Below, piece by piece: positions 26,523 through 35,348 of a DNA stretch of 64,000 bases. Source of the DNA: an uncultured Succinivibrio sp. (GTDB lineage Bacteria > Pseudomonadota > Gammaproteobacteria > Enterobacterales > Succinivibrionaceae); NCBI GenBank assembly GCA_902785325.1, contig CACZXZ010000004.1, positions 18,419 to 82,418 of the forward strand. The letters are read 5' to 3'. The position numbers were made by a program, and so were the translations under genes. The notes beneath the pieces were generated by a model. It had not been told where the DNA came from, did no database searches, and saw nothing but the letters and a program-made list of their open reading frames with translations. Positions within the stretch are counted from its first letter, which is position 1. Each line of letters opens with the position of its first letter.

Positions 26523-26647
26523 ATAAGTGACATTAAAACCTATCAACATCTTTTCTTGTGAAAACTTAATTTCTACACAAGCAAGCATTATCTATAACTT
26601 TCCATTACAATATAGGCAATAAACAGTTAAACAATAAAAGATACATT

Positions 26648-27790
26648 ATGTTAGCCTTTAGACTCTTTCCTTTTGTTCAAGCCATCATCATCTTATGCTT
26701 TTTTATCTATCCAATTGAACACTTAAATAAAAAAGTAAAATGGGCATTAGCCATCATCTTAGGATTATCTAGCTTAAAGATTTACACCTTTGTGCTCACA
26801 GGTGGCACGATGATGGATCCTAATTTAACAAGAACACTGTCTATTATTTTAAATACACTCTATTTCACCTCTATTTTTGTATTCTTATTAACCGTAATAA
26901 GAATGGGGATCAATGGACTTTTCAAGCTTATTAAAAAAGATAAAACTCGCTTTATTATTCCAGCTAAATCCTCTCGCTACGCTTTAACCTTTTTAGTGTT
27001 ATCTTTTTTAATCTCCTGTAAAGGTATCTACAACGGTTTTGATAAGCCAGTTCTAACTGAGTACCAAATTGAAATTGCAAATCTATCTGTTGCAGCTGAT
27101 AACTTTAAGATAGTGCAACTGTCAGACTTACACATAAGTCTTCCTACAAGAGAAAGTGATATTGAGAATATCGTTGATAGAGTAAATAGGCTAAATCCTG
27201 ACTTAATCGTTATCACAGGCGATCTTATTGACGGTGAAGTTGAAGCTTTAGAGCCTAAAACAAAAATTCTCTTCAATCTAAAAGCAAAATATGGTGTATA
27301 CGGAGTATCAGGTAATCATGAGTTCTACTCTGGCTATCAAGAATGGGTAGATTATTTTACTAATGGTGGTATTCCTTTTTTAGAAAATAAAACTGTCAAC
27401 ATCAAAGATGAGAGTGGCACTCCCCTATTTAATCTAGCAGGTTTAATTGATAAAGCAGCAGAACGCTTTGATATGACAGAACCAGATGTGGAAGCTGTAA
27501 AACCTTTTCTTGATAAAAATGTTCCATCAATATTTTTAGCCCATCAACCAAAGCTTTGTCTTGATTTAGAAGATCTTTCAGCACTTACTTTATCAGGTCA
27601 TACTCACGGAGGCATGATGCCAGGGCTTGCTACTTTAATAAAAATTGCTAACGGAGGCTTAGTAAGTGGCTACTATAAACTTGGTAATGAGCAAGTAATC
27701 GTATCTAACGGCACTCAAATTTGGGCTGGGGTACCACTTAGAATTGGCATTTTGTCTCAAATCAATCTCATTACCTTAAAAAGTAAGTGA
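26648..27790 (+). CDS. Membrane-anchored metallophosphoesterase (YkuE/YaeI-like)
   Basis: 380 residues: four hydrophobic segments in the first 125 residues, then a calcineurin-like phosphoesterase domain with all metal-binding motifs: FKIVQLSDLHIS, LIVITGDLIDG, VYGVSGNHEFYSG, IFLAHQP and LTLSGHTHGGM. Family members such as E. coli YaeI hydrolyse phosphodiester bonds, YaeI acting on lipid A intermediates. The catalytic domain would face the compartment after the fourth segment, and orientation is not decided here. It is a single gene between anmK and the alpha-galactosidase. Confidence 0.85.
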   Translation: MLAFRLFPFVQAIIILCFFIYPIEHLNKKVKWALAIILGLSSLKIYTFVLTGGTMMDPNLTRTLSIILNTLYFTSIFVFLLTVIRMGINGLFKLIKKDKTRFIIPAKSSRYALTFLVLSFLISCKGIYNGFDKPVLTEYQIEIANLSVAADNFKIVQLSDLHISLPTRESDIENIVDRVNRLNPDLIVITGDLIDGEVEALEPKTKILFNLKAKYGVYGVSGNHEFYSGYQEWVDYFTNGGIPFLENKTVNIKDESGTPLFNLAGLIDKAAERFDMTEPDVEAVKPFLDKNVPSIFLAHQPKLCLDLEDLSALTLSGHTHGGMMPGLATLIKIANGGLVSGYYKLGNEQVIVSNGTQIWAGVPLRIGILSQINLITLKSK

Positions 27791-27878
27791 TCGTGCTTGT
27801 TAAATTAAACATTCACTCTTACTCTTTATAACACCTTAATCTATAATCAAACAAGATGTTTAGATTAAGGATCTTTTT

Positions 27879-29552
27879 ATGAGCTTAGATAGTTTACTTG
27901 AGTGTTTTAAATCCTCCCTTAAAGCTTCTGCGATAAGCGTTCTCTCTTGCAAAAATAATGAATATAAACTTGTAAAACTTATCACCACTCAAGAGAGTTT
28001 ACCTTCCTACACTATATTTGAAGGAAAAGTAGACTCTTTAACCCCTTTCTATGCTGAAGGTTATCAGATGCTAAGCCAAACCTGTGGCACCTTTTTAAAT
28101 CCTATTAGCATTGGAAGATGTCCTGATGACGAGCCTCCTTATTGTCAAAATCCAAATCCAAACTTTAAAAACTGCTATAACTACTGCCTCTTTTTTGAAG
28201 ATAACAAATGGTATTTATTAGGCTTTACAAGCTCAAATCACTATATTGGAGTGTTTTATCTTTACCCTAACGGCAAGATCAAAATCGATATGGATTTAGC
28301 CTGCGCTAAACTTAAGGTAGGAGATCTTTTAGAATTTGAAAGTTTTACTATTCTTGAAGGTGACAGTAAACAAGAGCTTTTAGATAAGTTTGCAGCTCTT
28401 ATCAACTCTCACCACAAGCCACTTCAATTTAAAAGTAATCCAAATGGTTGGTGCTCTTGGTATTACTACTATGAGAATATCTCAAGTAAAGCCATTAAAG
28501 ACAATCTTGAGTTACTTAAAGAGCATAAAGCTCTTGAGTACATCCAAATTGATGATGGTTATCAAACTCACATGGGAGATTGGCTATGCTTTACCGACAA
28601 ATTTGAAGGTGGTTTAAAAGCTATTGTAGATGACATCCATAAAGAAGGTAAAAAGGCAGCTTTATGGGTAGCTCCATTTATTGTAAGTGGTAATTCTAAG
28701 GTATTTAAAGAACATTCTGATTTTCTTTTAAAAGACTCCTTTGGAAATCTTGTAAGCTCTGACAATCTAACCTACGGTGGTTGGCGTGATACACCTTGGT
28801 ATGCTTTAGATTTTAGTAATCCAAAGGTTTTAGATTACATCACTAAAGTCTTCCATTACTTTAGTCATGATCTTCACATCAAATACTTTAAGCTTGATGC
28901 TTGTTACTGGGGAGCAATTAGGAGCTATTGCTACAACAGAAATTTCTCCTGTGTAGATAACTACAGAAAAGGTCTTGAGATCATTTTAAAAGCTGTAGGT
29001 AAAGATGCTTTTATCCTAGGTTGCAATGCCCCATTATGGCCATCTTTAGGTTTAGTGCATGGTATGAGAGTTAGTGATGACATTGTAAGAGAACATCACC
29101 GTATTAAACAAATTGCCTTTGAAGTATTTAACCGTCAGTGGATGAATAAAAAGCTTTGGATAAATGATCCTGATTGTTTGTGCTTAAAGAACTTAAAAGA
29201 TCAGGTTGCATCAACTGAGGATTATAAAGTACATCTAGCTACCATCTTAATCTCTGATGGAGTTCTTATGCTTGGTGATGCTATCCATACTTTAGAAGAT
29301 ACAGATTTTGAAAAGATCAACAAAATTCTTGAAGTTAAAGCTTGGGATAAAGAGATAAGTTATAGGGATGACTTTAGCTACTTTAAAATTCAAAATAAGA
29401 AAACTCATGAAGTAATTGAAGTGTATTTTAACTTTAGTGATAAGGAGCTAGCTTTAAGTTTTGCAAAACCTTGTAAAGAATTTTGGTGTGGAGAGAGTAT
29501 TGAAGGTAAGTACACAGTTAGCAGTAATAGCGCTTTGTGTATTATTAGTTAA
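27879..29552 (+). CDS. Alpha-galactosidase, glycoside hydrolase family 36-type
   Basis: 557 residues without a signal peptide, so probably cytoplasmic. The melibiase barrel starts with NGWCSWYYYYENIS (about 189-202) and YIQIDDGYQTHMGDW. The nucleophile is Asp340 in IKYFKLDACYWG and the acid/base is Asp400 or 401 in GMRVSDDIV, the GH36 clan D pair. It releases galactose from alpha-galactosides such as melibiose or raffinose after uptake. No transporter or GalR-type operator is adjacent. A TATAAT at 27842-27847 is a possible -10 box, and AAGGAT is the ribosome site. The enzyme could feed the galETK genes 27 kb away. Confidence 0.85.
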   Translation: MSLDSLLECFKSSLKASAISVLSCKNNEYKLVKLITTQESLPSYTIFEGKVDSLTPFYAEGYQMLSQTCGTFLNPISIGRCPDDEPPYCQNPNPNFKNCYNYCLFFEDNKWYLLGFTSSNHYIGVFYLYPNGKIKIDMDLACAKLKVGDLLEFESFTILEGDSKQELLDKFAALINSHHKPLQFKSNPNGWCSWYYYYENISSKAIKDNLELLKEHKALEYIQIDDGYQTHMGDWLCFTDKFEGGLKAIVDDIHKEGKKAALWVAPFIVSGNSKVFKEHSDFLLKDSFGNLVSSDNLTYGGWRDTPWYALDFSNPKVLDYITKVFHYFSHDLHIKYFKLDACYWGAIRSYCYNRNFSCVDNYRKGLEIILKAVGKDAFILGCNAPLWPSLGLVHGMRVSDDIVREHHRIKQIAFEVFNRQWMNKKLWINDPDCLCLKNLKDQVASTEDYKVHLATILISDGVLMLGDAIHTLEDTDFEKINKILEVKAWDKEISYRDDFSYFKIQNKKTHEVIEVYFNFSDKELALSFAKPCKEFWCGESIEGKYTVSSNSALCIIS

Positions 29553-29578
29553 ACTGTAAATATTAGACAATTTGAAAG

Positions 29579-29601
29579 TAGCGGTGATTGCTTCACCGCT
29601 A
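29579..29601. terminator. Hairpin between convergent alpha-galactosidase and isochorismatase genes
   Basis: TAGCGGTGA and TCACCGCTA are perfect inverted copies with a 5-base loop. The position between two stop codons suggests a shared terminator, but neither strand has a strong U-tract. Confidence 0.5.
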
Positions 29602-29610
29602 GGAGAAAAT

Positions 29611-30156
29611 TTAAAAGTTGCTTAAAAAGGCATCAGTGCTCATCACAGTTGCAAATACTTTATCTAAAGCTGCAATATTTGCTTTGTGAACTGTGGTTGC
29701 TGGTATTATCTCGTCTTTGTAGGCAAGCTCTTTAGTGGTACAAGCATCCTCAATTAAAGTTACTTCATAGCCAAAATCTTTAGAAGCTCTTGTAGTAGTG
29801 CTTACACACATGTGAGTCATCATACCTGCAATAACAAGCTTGTTGATATGGTGCTCTTGTAAATAATCTTGAAGCGAAGTTTTAAAATAGGCACTAGGAT
29901 AATCTTTAAAGATTACTTTCTCTTGAGGAAGTGGTTTTACTAAGCTTTGGATTTCACACAAATAGTCATGCTCTTGAGTGTAAGAGTCAGTATTAAAATT
30001 GTGGACAACATGGATAACCTCTAGGTTATGATGCCTAAAATACTCTAACAAAGCTTTAGCGTTAGTAGTAGCTTTTTCAGGTTCATGTAAGCAGAAAGGA
30101 CCTTTGGCAAAATAAATATTTTGAATATCGATAAGTAATAATGCTGTATTATTCAT
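29611..30156 (-). CDS. Isochorismatase-family cysteine hydrolase
   Basis: The ATG at 30156, preceded by AGGAGA, is chosen over an upstream one and gives 181 residues. The catalytic triad is recognisable: Asp in TALLLIDIQ, Lys in KVIFKDYPSAY and Cys in GMMTHMCVSTTTR. Members hydrolyse amides or vinyl ethers (nicotinamidase, isochorismatase, YcaC-like); the substrate is not evident. It is divergent from an HxlR regulator across a short region with a palindrome, a common arrangement for redox or electrophile-responsive regulation. Confidence 0.85.
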   Translation of the reverse strand: MNNTALLLIDIQNIYFAKGPFCLHEPEKATTNAKALLEYFRHHNLEVIHVVHNFNTDSYTQEHDYLCEIQSLVKPLPQEKVIFKDYPSAYFKTSLQDYLQEHHINKLVIAGMMTHMCVSTTTRASKDFGYEVTLIEDACTTKELAYKDEIIPATTVHKANIAALDKVFATVMSTDAFLSNF

Positions 30157-30217
30157 GATAAGTCTCCTAAAATTTTCTGACAAAGTCATTTTAGGAGTGG
30201 TTTAATTTTGTGTAAAT

Positions 30218-30237
30218 TACCCACTTTTTCGTGGGTA
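30218..30237. promoter_or_regulatory. Probable HxlR operator
   Basis: TACCCAC-TTTTTC-GTGGGTA is a perfect inverted repeat in the 88-base region between the divergent isochorismatase and HxlR genes, ending seven bases before the HxlR start. HxlR-family dimers bind such palindromes, so autorepression is likely. Confidence 0.55.
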
Positions 30238-30244
30238 TCTTTGA

Positions 30245-30586
30245 ATGTATATGAAAATACGTGAAGACTACACCTGTCCTTTAGAAATCGTGCACGATTT
30301 AATCAAAGGAAAGTGGAAAACGATTATCATGTTTGGACTTAAAGATGGACCCAAATCTTTAAGCGAGCTTGAGCATGCCATACATGGTATTTCTCAAAAA
30401 ATGCTGCTTGAGCAATTAAAAGAACTACGTCAATTTAAGCTTATTGATAAAAAGACTTTTGAAGGCTATCCACTGCATGTAGAGTATTTCTTAACCGAAA
30501 ACTTTGGTAAAAGAATGCTAAGTGCACTTAGGATTATGCAAGAAATAGGAAGTGAGATAATTTTATCTAAGGCTAAAAATTGCTAA
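30245..30586 (+). CDS. HxlR-family transcriptional regulator
   Basis: 113 residues, a single winged-helix domain: YTCPLEIVHDLIKGKWKTII, GPKSLSELEHAIHGISQKML and LTENFGKRMLSALRIM match the HxlR pattern. The cysteine in the YTCP segment is where redox-sensing members such as YodB have their reactive Cys. The start could also be the ATG at 30251. It probably controls the divergent isochorismatase gene and itself. Confidence 0.88.
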   Translation: MYMKIREDYTCPLEIVHDLIKGKWKTIIMFGLKDGPKSLSELEHAIHGISQKMLLEQLKELRQFKLIDKKTFEGYPLHVEYFLTENFGKRMLSALRIMQEIGSEIILSKAKNC

Positions 30587-30620
30587 AATTGCTCTTATTT
30601 CTTAAACAGCAGAGATTTTT

Positions 30621-31445
30621 ATGCCAAAAATTACTTATTCAGCAACAACTTTTCTTGATAACGTAAAGAACGAATACTTTGACAATATTTTAAATCCTTC
30701 ATTTGAAGAGTTAGGTCTATCTCAAGAAGAAAATCAAGTAGCAAAGGATCAAGCTGACAGTTCTTCAGAAGACATCAAAGATAATACTTCGGAAAACTTT
30801 TCTTTACTAAGCATATTTGAAAATGCAGCAAAGTTGATGTTTTCAAAAACAAAAATCATCGAAGATCATTTTGATATGACCAAAAATTCTGGTACTTTTG
30901 GTACTTTAAACTCTTTGTACTATATCTATGGTGCATCTAACAATATCTTTTTTGAGAATAAGAAAGTCTATACCCACATCAGTAAGATGAAGATCCTAGA
31001 CGTTGTAGAAGCAGCGGATTTTATTTATAAACATATAGACGTACTTACAAAAATATTGCACTTTAGCAAGAATTTAGCTGATATTTACATGGATAATGAT
31101 TTTTTAAATCCAGGCTCCATCATCATAAGATTCAGCCACCCAAGAAACAGTATTGAGGCTTTCTTAACTCCTGAAATTATTCCTAAAGATCAATCTAAAT
31201 GCATGAGGTTTTTCATCTCAAATGATCAATATGCTGAATATATTGGACTTGGAACCTTAAGTGCTAGTGATGACATCCATTCACAAAGTCACAAATTTAT
31301 TAAACAAATGAGATTAGCTGAAGACTTAATGTTTTTCATAAACACCTTAAGATACATTATTGAAAAGCCAGAAAGACTTGTTGAAGGTACCCCTGAAGGC
31401 TATAAAAATTTTTCACATGGATATATCTTAAAGTACATTCGTTAA
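30621..31445 (+). CDS. Protein of unknown function, tandem paralogue 1
   Basis: 274 residues, no signal peptide or membrane segment, acidic. I do not recognise the family. It is clearly homologous to the next gene: shared blocks are IFFENKKVYTHISKMKILDV at about residues 108-127 and DLMFFINTLRYIIEKPERLV at about 235-254, then a Gly-Tyr-x-Leu ending. It has an extra Ser/Asp/Glu-rich stretch near residues 40-60 absent from its partner. The gene lies 34 bases after the HxlR gene, so it could be read through from that promoter. Predicted cytoplasmic; function unknown. Confidence 0.75.
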   Translation: MPKITYSATTFLDNVKNEYFDNILNPSFEELGLSQEENQVAKDQADSSSEDIKDNTSENFSLLSIFENAAKLMFSKTKIIEDHFDMTKNSGTFGTLNSLYYIYGASNNIFFENKKVYTHISKMKILDVVEAADFIYKHIDVLTKILHFSKNLADIYMDNDFLNPGSIIIRFSHPRNSIEAFLTPEIIPKDQSKCMRFFISNDQYAEYIGLGTLSASDDIHSQSHKFIKQMRLAEDLMFFINTLRYIIEKPERLVEGTPEGYKNFSHGYILKYIR

Positions 31446-31489
31446 CTTTAAGAATCACTTTAAAATTGATTTTTATGGAAGGATAACTT

Positions 31490-32257
31490 ATGAGTAATGC
31501 GCGCTATTCAAGAAATGGCACTGTTGATGAGATATCAAGGAAATTTAAAGAAAAAATTGTTAACACCTTGGATCTAGACAAAATCAAAGCCTTAGCTGCA
31601 AACGATAAAGATGAATCAATAATAATGAAAGAGTTTTTTGATCTTATTGGGAATAATTTTAAAGATCATTTAGACTTTTTTGAAAACTACTACGAGCTTG
31701 ATCATGCCTCTGGTAAATTTGGTATGTATCAGTGTATGGCGTATACATTTGGTCAAACTAATGAGATCTTTTTTGAGAATAAAAAGCTCTACACTCATAT
31801 CAGCAAAATGCCTAAATTAGACATTATTGATGCTACCGATTTTCTTTTAGAGAATATGGATAAACTCCGTCGACTAGTGCACTTTTTACCAGATCAAGAC
31901 GACAACGGTATTAAAGAGCTTTCAGACACAGTTTCTTTTGTCCTGCGCTTTAGTAACGCACAAATGGCTATACATGGTCTAATTGCAGAATTTGAAGATC
32001 TTGACTATCCAATCCTGTCATTCTTTGTTGGAGATGACAATACAAACTCTTATATTGGAATTCCATCTTCTAAGGCTCCATCAGATATACGAAGGGAAAT
32101 GAGAGAGAGATTTCCAACCTTAAATCTTAAGGATAAACTGATGTTCTATATCAATACTTTAAGGTATATTCTTGAAAAGCCTGAGAGATTAGAATACGGA
32201 ACACCAAAAGATGTCCGTCCAACAGTTTTTGGATATACTCTAAGATACTTACCTTAA
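31490..32257 (+). CDS. Protein of unknown function, tandem paralogue 2
   Basis: 255 residues, no signal peptide or membrane segment. It is homologous to the preceding protein with shared blocks IFFENKKLYTHISKM (about 94-108) and DKLMFYINTLRYILEKPERL near the C-terminus. It lies 44 bases downstream with its own GGAAGGATAA ribosome site. The conserved Asn-Lys-Lys-x-Tyr-Thr-His segment could be a functional site, but no known catalytic motif is evident. Followed by a hairpin that overlaps the stop of the convergent pncC gene. Function unknown. Confidence 0.75.
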   Translation: MSNARYSRNGTVDEISRKFKEKIVNTLDLDKIKALAANDKDESIIMKEFFDLIGNNFKDHLDFFENYYELDHASGKFGMYQCMAYTFGQTNEIFFENKKLYTHISKMPKLDIIDATDFLLENMDKLRRLVHFLPDQDDNGIKELSDTVSFVLRFSNAQMAIHGLIAEFEDLDYPILSFFVGDDNTNSYIGIPSSKAPSDIRREMRERFPTLNLKDKLMFYINTLRYILEKPERLEYGTPKDVRPTVFGYTLRYLP

Positions 32258-32287
32258 GATTACGATTCCCTAAGAGGTTCACAATTG

Positions 32288-32310
32288 CAGTAGCTTGATT
32301 TAAGCTACTG
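32288..32310. terminator. Hairpin between convergent paralogue 2 and pncC
   Basis: CAGTAGCTT and AAGCTACTG are perfect inverted copies with loop GATTT. The hairpin includes the pncC stop codon and probably terminates both transcripts. Confidence 0.5.
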
Positions 32311-32803
32311 TAGTTTCAATTAAAGCCTTTAGAGCATGCAAGGTAGTTTGCAATCTTATCTCATCTCTTGAGCCATGTAATTGCAAGAGGGTAGCGCGAC
32401 TCTCCCCTCCCCTTCTTTGCACAGCCATCCATACGGTGCCAACAGGTTTAGTTGGAGTACCACCATCAGGACCTGCAATACCACTTACCGCAACTGCAAT
32501 TGTTGCTTTAGTGGCTTTATTTAAAGCACCATTGGTCATTTGTTTAACCACAGCTTCTGATACAGCGCCAAACTCGTTTAGAGTTTCATTTTTAACCCCT
32601 AGAATATCGTGCTTTAGTTCATTTGAATAGGTTACAAAACCACCTTCAAAGTAACTTGAGGAGCCTGGGATTTTAACAATAGATGAGGCAATTTCACCTG
32701 CGGTTAGAGATTCTGCGGTAACGTAGATTTGATGGTATTTTGGAAATAACTCCTTGAGATCTAATGCTGCTTGCATGATCTCATCTTGTAAATTCTTAAT
32801 CAT
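32300..32803 (-). CDS. pncC: Nicotinamide-nucleotide amidase (CinA C-terminal/PncC type)
   Basis: 167 residues, the stand-alone CinA C-terminal domain: YVTAESLTAGEIASSIVKIP with the catalytic Ser/Thr region, VSGIAGPDGGTPTKPVGTVW and GSRDEIRLQTTLHALK. These enzymes deamidate nicotinamide mononucleotide back to NaMN in pyridine nucleotide recycling. It follows the DUF2802 gene by six bases and is probably in its transcript, at the tail of the chemotaxis block. Confidence 0.9.
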   Translation of the reverse strand: MIKNLQDEIMQAALDLKELFPKYHQIYVTAESLTAGEIASSIVKIPGSSSYFEGGFVTYSNELKHDILGVKNETLNEFGAVSEAVVKQMTNGALNKATKATIAVAVSGIAGPDGGTPTKPVGTVWMAVQRRGGESRATLLQLHGSRDEIRLQTTLHALKALIETTVA

Positions 32804-32809
32804 AATATT

Positions 32810-33526
32810 TTATCGTGGACGACGTAAGATAGACTTTGAACCTATACCGTAAGCATCACGAGCTTTTAGATTAGCTACATGGTGGGTAGGTTGCATTTTG
32901 CGAGCAAAAGCTTGAGTTTCCTCATTTTGCTCAACTGCTTGAGCTAAAGGATCTTCAACTGCTGAAGTAGTATTTACTTGAGCTGATTGATACTGCTCAG
33001 TCATTTGATGAGCTTGCTCTTCAATAGATTTTGGTCTTGCCTGAAGATTATGGACTTTAGCAAGCATAGATACTTCATAGCTTGGTAAGTTAGTCTTAGC
33101 AATAACCTCATCAATGCTCATACCTTCAGAGAGTAATCTCTTAGCTAAGATGATAGGTTGATTCTCAACAGAATTGTTCTCAAACTCTTTTTTAGTCTGC
33201 TCTACTTTAACCTGAAGATTGTCAAAAGAGGTATCGATTGAACGTTGCTTATCAATTAAATCCTCTAGAGTTTGAGTTACATAATTTAATTGCTTGTCGT
33301 AAGACTTAGATTTTCTGTCTAAGGCTAGAACTTGCTCTTCTTGTTTAGTAACTTGCTCATTTAGTGCTTTTAAAGCCTGCTCTAAAGACTTACGCAGTGC
33401 ACTATTCTCTTTTTCAAGAACTGACGATCTGTGGGAGGAGATGATAAAAGAAATTAGAATAAAGATAAGTAGCACTACTACAGCGCCAATTACAACCATC
33501 ATAGAAACATCTAAATATGACTGCAT
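32810..33526 (-). CDS. DUF2802 membrane protein of the polar flagellar cluster
   Basis: 238 residues: one N-terminal membrane helix (about 8-30, VVIGAVVVLLIFILISFII), a coiled coil at about 35-115, then AKRLLSEGMSIDEVIAKTNL and YEVSMLAKVHNLQAR, the DUF2802 core that looks like a degenerate helix-turn-helix. Genes of this family follow cheW at the end of polar flagellar/chemotaxis clusters in Pseudomonas and Shewanella. It lies beyond the terminator after cheW, so it has a separate promoter. Role unknown. Confidence 0.75.
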   Translation of the reverse strand: MQSYLDVSMMVVIGAVVVLLIFILISFIISSHRSSVLEKENSALRKSLEQALKALNEQVTKQEEQVLALDRKSKSYDKQLNYVTQTLEDLIDKQRSIDTSFDNLQVKVEQTKKEFENNSVENQPIILAKRLLSEGMSIDEVIAKTNLPSYEVSMLAKVHNLQARPKSIEEQAHQMTEQYQSAQVNTTSAVEDPLAQAVEQNEETQAFARKMQPTHHVANLKARDAYGIGSKSILRRPR

Positions 33527-33615
33527 AAAAACTCTTTATTCTTTAAAAAAAATTCTATTTAAAATTAACTATATAGCTATACTAGCAGATTTTTTTAGTT
33601 TGTGCTGAATTTATA

Positions 33616-33648
33616 CAAAAAAGCGGTGACTTGCACCGCTATTTTTTG
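33616..33648 (-). terminator. Terminator of the flhA-cheW transcript
   Basis: Minus strand: AGCGGTG pairs with CACCGCT around CAAGT and is followed by six T. It lies 15 bases after the cheW stop and cleanly separates cheW from the DUF2802 gene. The flanking A-run makes it bidirectional. Confidence 0.8.
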
Positions 33649-33662
33649 TATAAATTTTTAAA

Positions 33663-34172
33663 TTAACCTAAGTTTGTTACTTCTTTCCACTCAGATTCAG
33701 TGAATAACTTAGTTAAATCAATTAAGATTAACAAGTCATCCTTGCGGTTGCATACGCCACTGATGAACTGAGCATTTTCCTCAGTACCAACATTTGGTGT
33801 ATCGTCAATATCAGCAGTATTAAGATCAGCAACTTCAGCAACTGAATCTACTAAGATACCAATTACGTGTTTTTCTGACTCAATAATCATGATACGAGTG
33901 TTATCGGTAACCTCAGCTGGTGGAATACCAAAACGAGCACGAGTATCAATAACAGTTACTACGTTACCACGCAGATTGATAATACCTAGTACATATGAAG
34001 GTGCGCCAGGAACAGGAGCAATGTCAGTGTAGCGTAATACTTCACGAACTTGCATAACATTTACGCCATACATTTCATTACCTAATTGGAAGGTAACCCA
34101 ACGAAGTAACTCACCTTTCTTATCATTAGCGCCTAGATCAAGAAAGCTGCTTTGTTTTTCTTCTTTTGACAT
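33663..34172 (-). CDS. cheW: Chemotaxis coupling protein CheW
   Basis: 169 residues comprising one CheW domain: LRWVTFQLGNEMYGVNVMQV, REVLRYTDIAPVPGAPSYVL, GIINLRGNVVTVIDTRARFG and VIGILVDSVAEVADL. It couples receptors to CheA in polar arrays. AGAGGAA precedes the ATG. It is the last gene before the terminator. Confidence 0.96.
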   Translation of the reverse strand: MSKEEKQSSFLDLGANDKKGELLRWVTFQLGNEMYGVNVMQVREVLRYTDIAPVPGAPSYVLGIINLRGNVVTVIDTRARFGIPPAEVTDNTRIMIIESEKHVIGILVDSVAEVADLNTADIDDTPNVGTEENAQFISGVCNRKDDLLILIDLTKLFTESEWKEVTNLG

Positions 34173-34284
34173 TGATAAATTCCTCTTATGTTCACATCTA
34201 TTAAAGTATGTGCTTTTTCTTTATTTATAGTCTTATTTTAATCAAGATATCAATAAATACAGTGGTAAAAAGTTAAAACTTTGA

Positions 34285-35331
34285 TCATTCACTCATTTGC
34301 AGATCTAGATCTTTGAGGTTCACACCATTTTCAAACATCTTGATTAAGGCATCTACGTGCAACAATGCACACATTTCTTTTTTCACGATGCCTGCAAGCC
34401 AAGGTCTGTTACCTGCGTTTTCACGCCAGGTTACATTATCCTTGTGCAAAATCTTATTACCCTCAAGTTTATCACAACCTATGGACCATAGAGTTTTGCC
34501 AAGTGCAATCATATACTCATACTTATCGGCAGGCTCCACGTCAGACTTTACCCATTTAATGGTATCAACTACATTCATCTTACGACCACGAATGTCAGCA
34601 ATACCCATAAACCACTTTGGTTTACCAAATAATGGGGTGATCTTGTCACACTGGAAGATACCACCTAAATCCACAAGTGGCACTGCAAAGCGAATACCAC
34701 GTACTTGGAAGAACAAAGCCTGGAAATCATTAGGCATCTCAATATTCTTCCACTCATAAGGAGACTCTTTAGGTGTCTCTTGCAATTCCTGCTCAGTTGC
34801 AACTTCCTTATCTTTAGCTACAACTTTAGTAGTCTCTTGTGCAACTTGAGTTTCTGTAGCAGTTTGAGTCTCAGTCTCTGTTTGAGTTTCAGTCTTAGTC
34901 TCTTGTGCAACTTTAGTATCTTCTACAACTTGAGTTTGGGTAACAGACTTTACTTTAGTCTCAAGATCTTCAAGTAAAGACTGCAATGATGGATGCTCAG
35001 CAAAAGGTAAGCTCTCAGTTTGAGTCTTAGTCTCTTCTTGAACTTGCAATTGAGGTTCTAAGTCATCTTGAGCAACCTCATTGGCTTTGATCTCTTGATA
35101 GCTTGGATTTACCTTTAGAGTTTCAGGATCATAGCTTGGAGCAATATACTCATTTTGGGCATCTTTACCCTTTGCTTGTAAGCTATCTTGTGCCTCTAGC
35201 TTTGAGATCTCCTCATCAGACACAGACAAGTCGTGAGTGGCAACGTCCTCTGTTGTATCAGCAGGGACTTCCTCTTCAAGCATTTGCTTAAAGTATGCTA
35301 CTAAAGTGTCGTCTATCTCGTGAAATGACAT
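34285..35331 (-). CDS. parP: CheW-domain polar array protein ParP
   Basis: 348 residues. The C-terminal 150 residues form a CheW-like domain (FQVRGIRFAVPLVDLGGIFQ, WFMGIADIRGRKMNVVDTIK). The N-terminal about 195 residues are acidic and low-complexity, with a Thr/Gln/Glu-rich stretch (KTETQTETETQTATETQ) near 145-165. This layout and the parC-parP-cheW order match ParP of Vibrio and Shewanella, which ties CheA arrays to ParC at the cell pole. A 112-base gap separates it from cheW. Confidence 0.85.
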   Translation of the reverse strand: MSFHEIDDTLVAYFKQMLEEEVPADTTEDVATHDLSVSDEEISKLEAQDSLQAKGKDAQNEYIAPSYDPETLKVNPSYQEIKANEVAQDDLEPQLQVQEETKTQTESLPFAEHPSLQSLLEDLETKVKSVTQTQVVEDTKVAQETKTETQTETETQTATETQVAQETTKVVAKDKEVATEQELQETPKESPYEWKNIEMPNDFQALFFQVRGIRFAVPLVDLGGIFQCDKITPLFGKPKWFMGIADIRGRKMNVVDTIKWVKSDVEPADKYEYMIALGKTLWSIGCDKLEGNKILHKDNVTWRENAGNRPWLAGIVKKEMCALLHVDALIKMFENGVNLKDLDLQMSE

Positions 35332-35348
35332 ACAAAAATATTCCTTAT

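Noticed and set aside
33527-34284. Sigma-28 promoters before cheW and the DUF2802 gene
   Set aside because: I looked for TAAAGTTT-N11-GCCGATAA-like sequences in the che intergenic regions and found none convincing.
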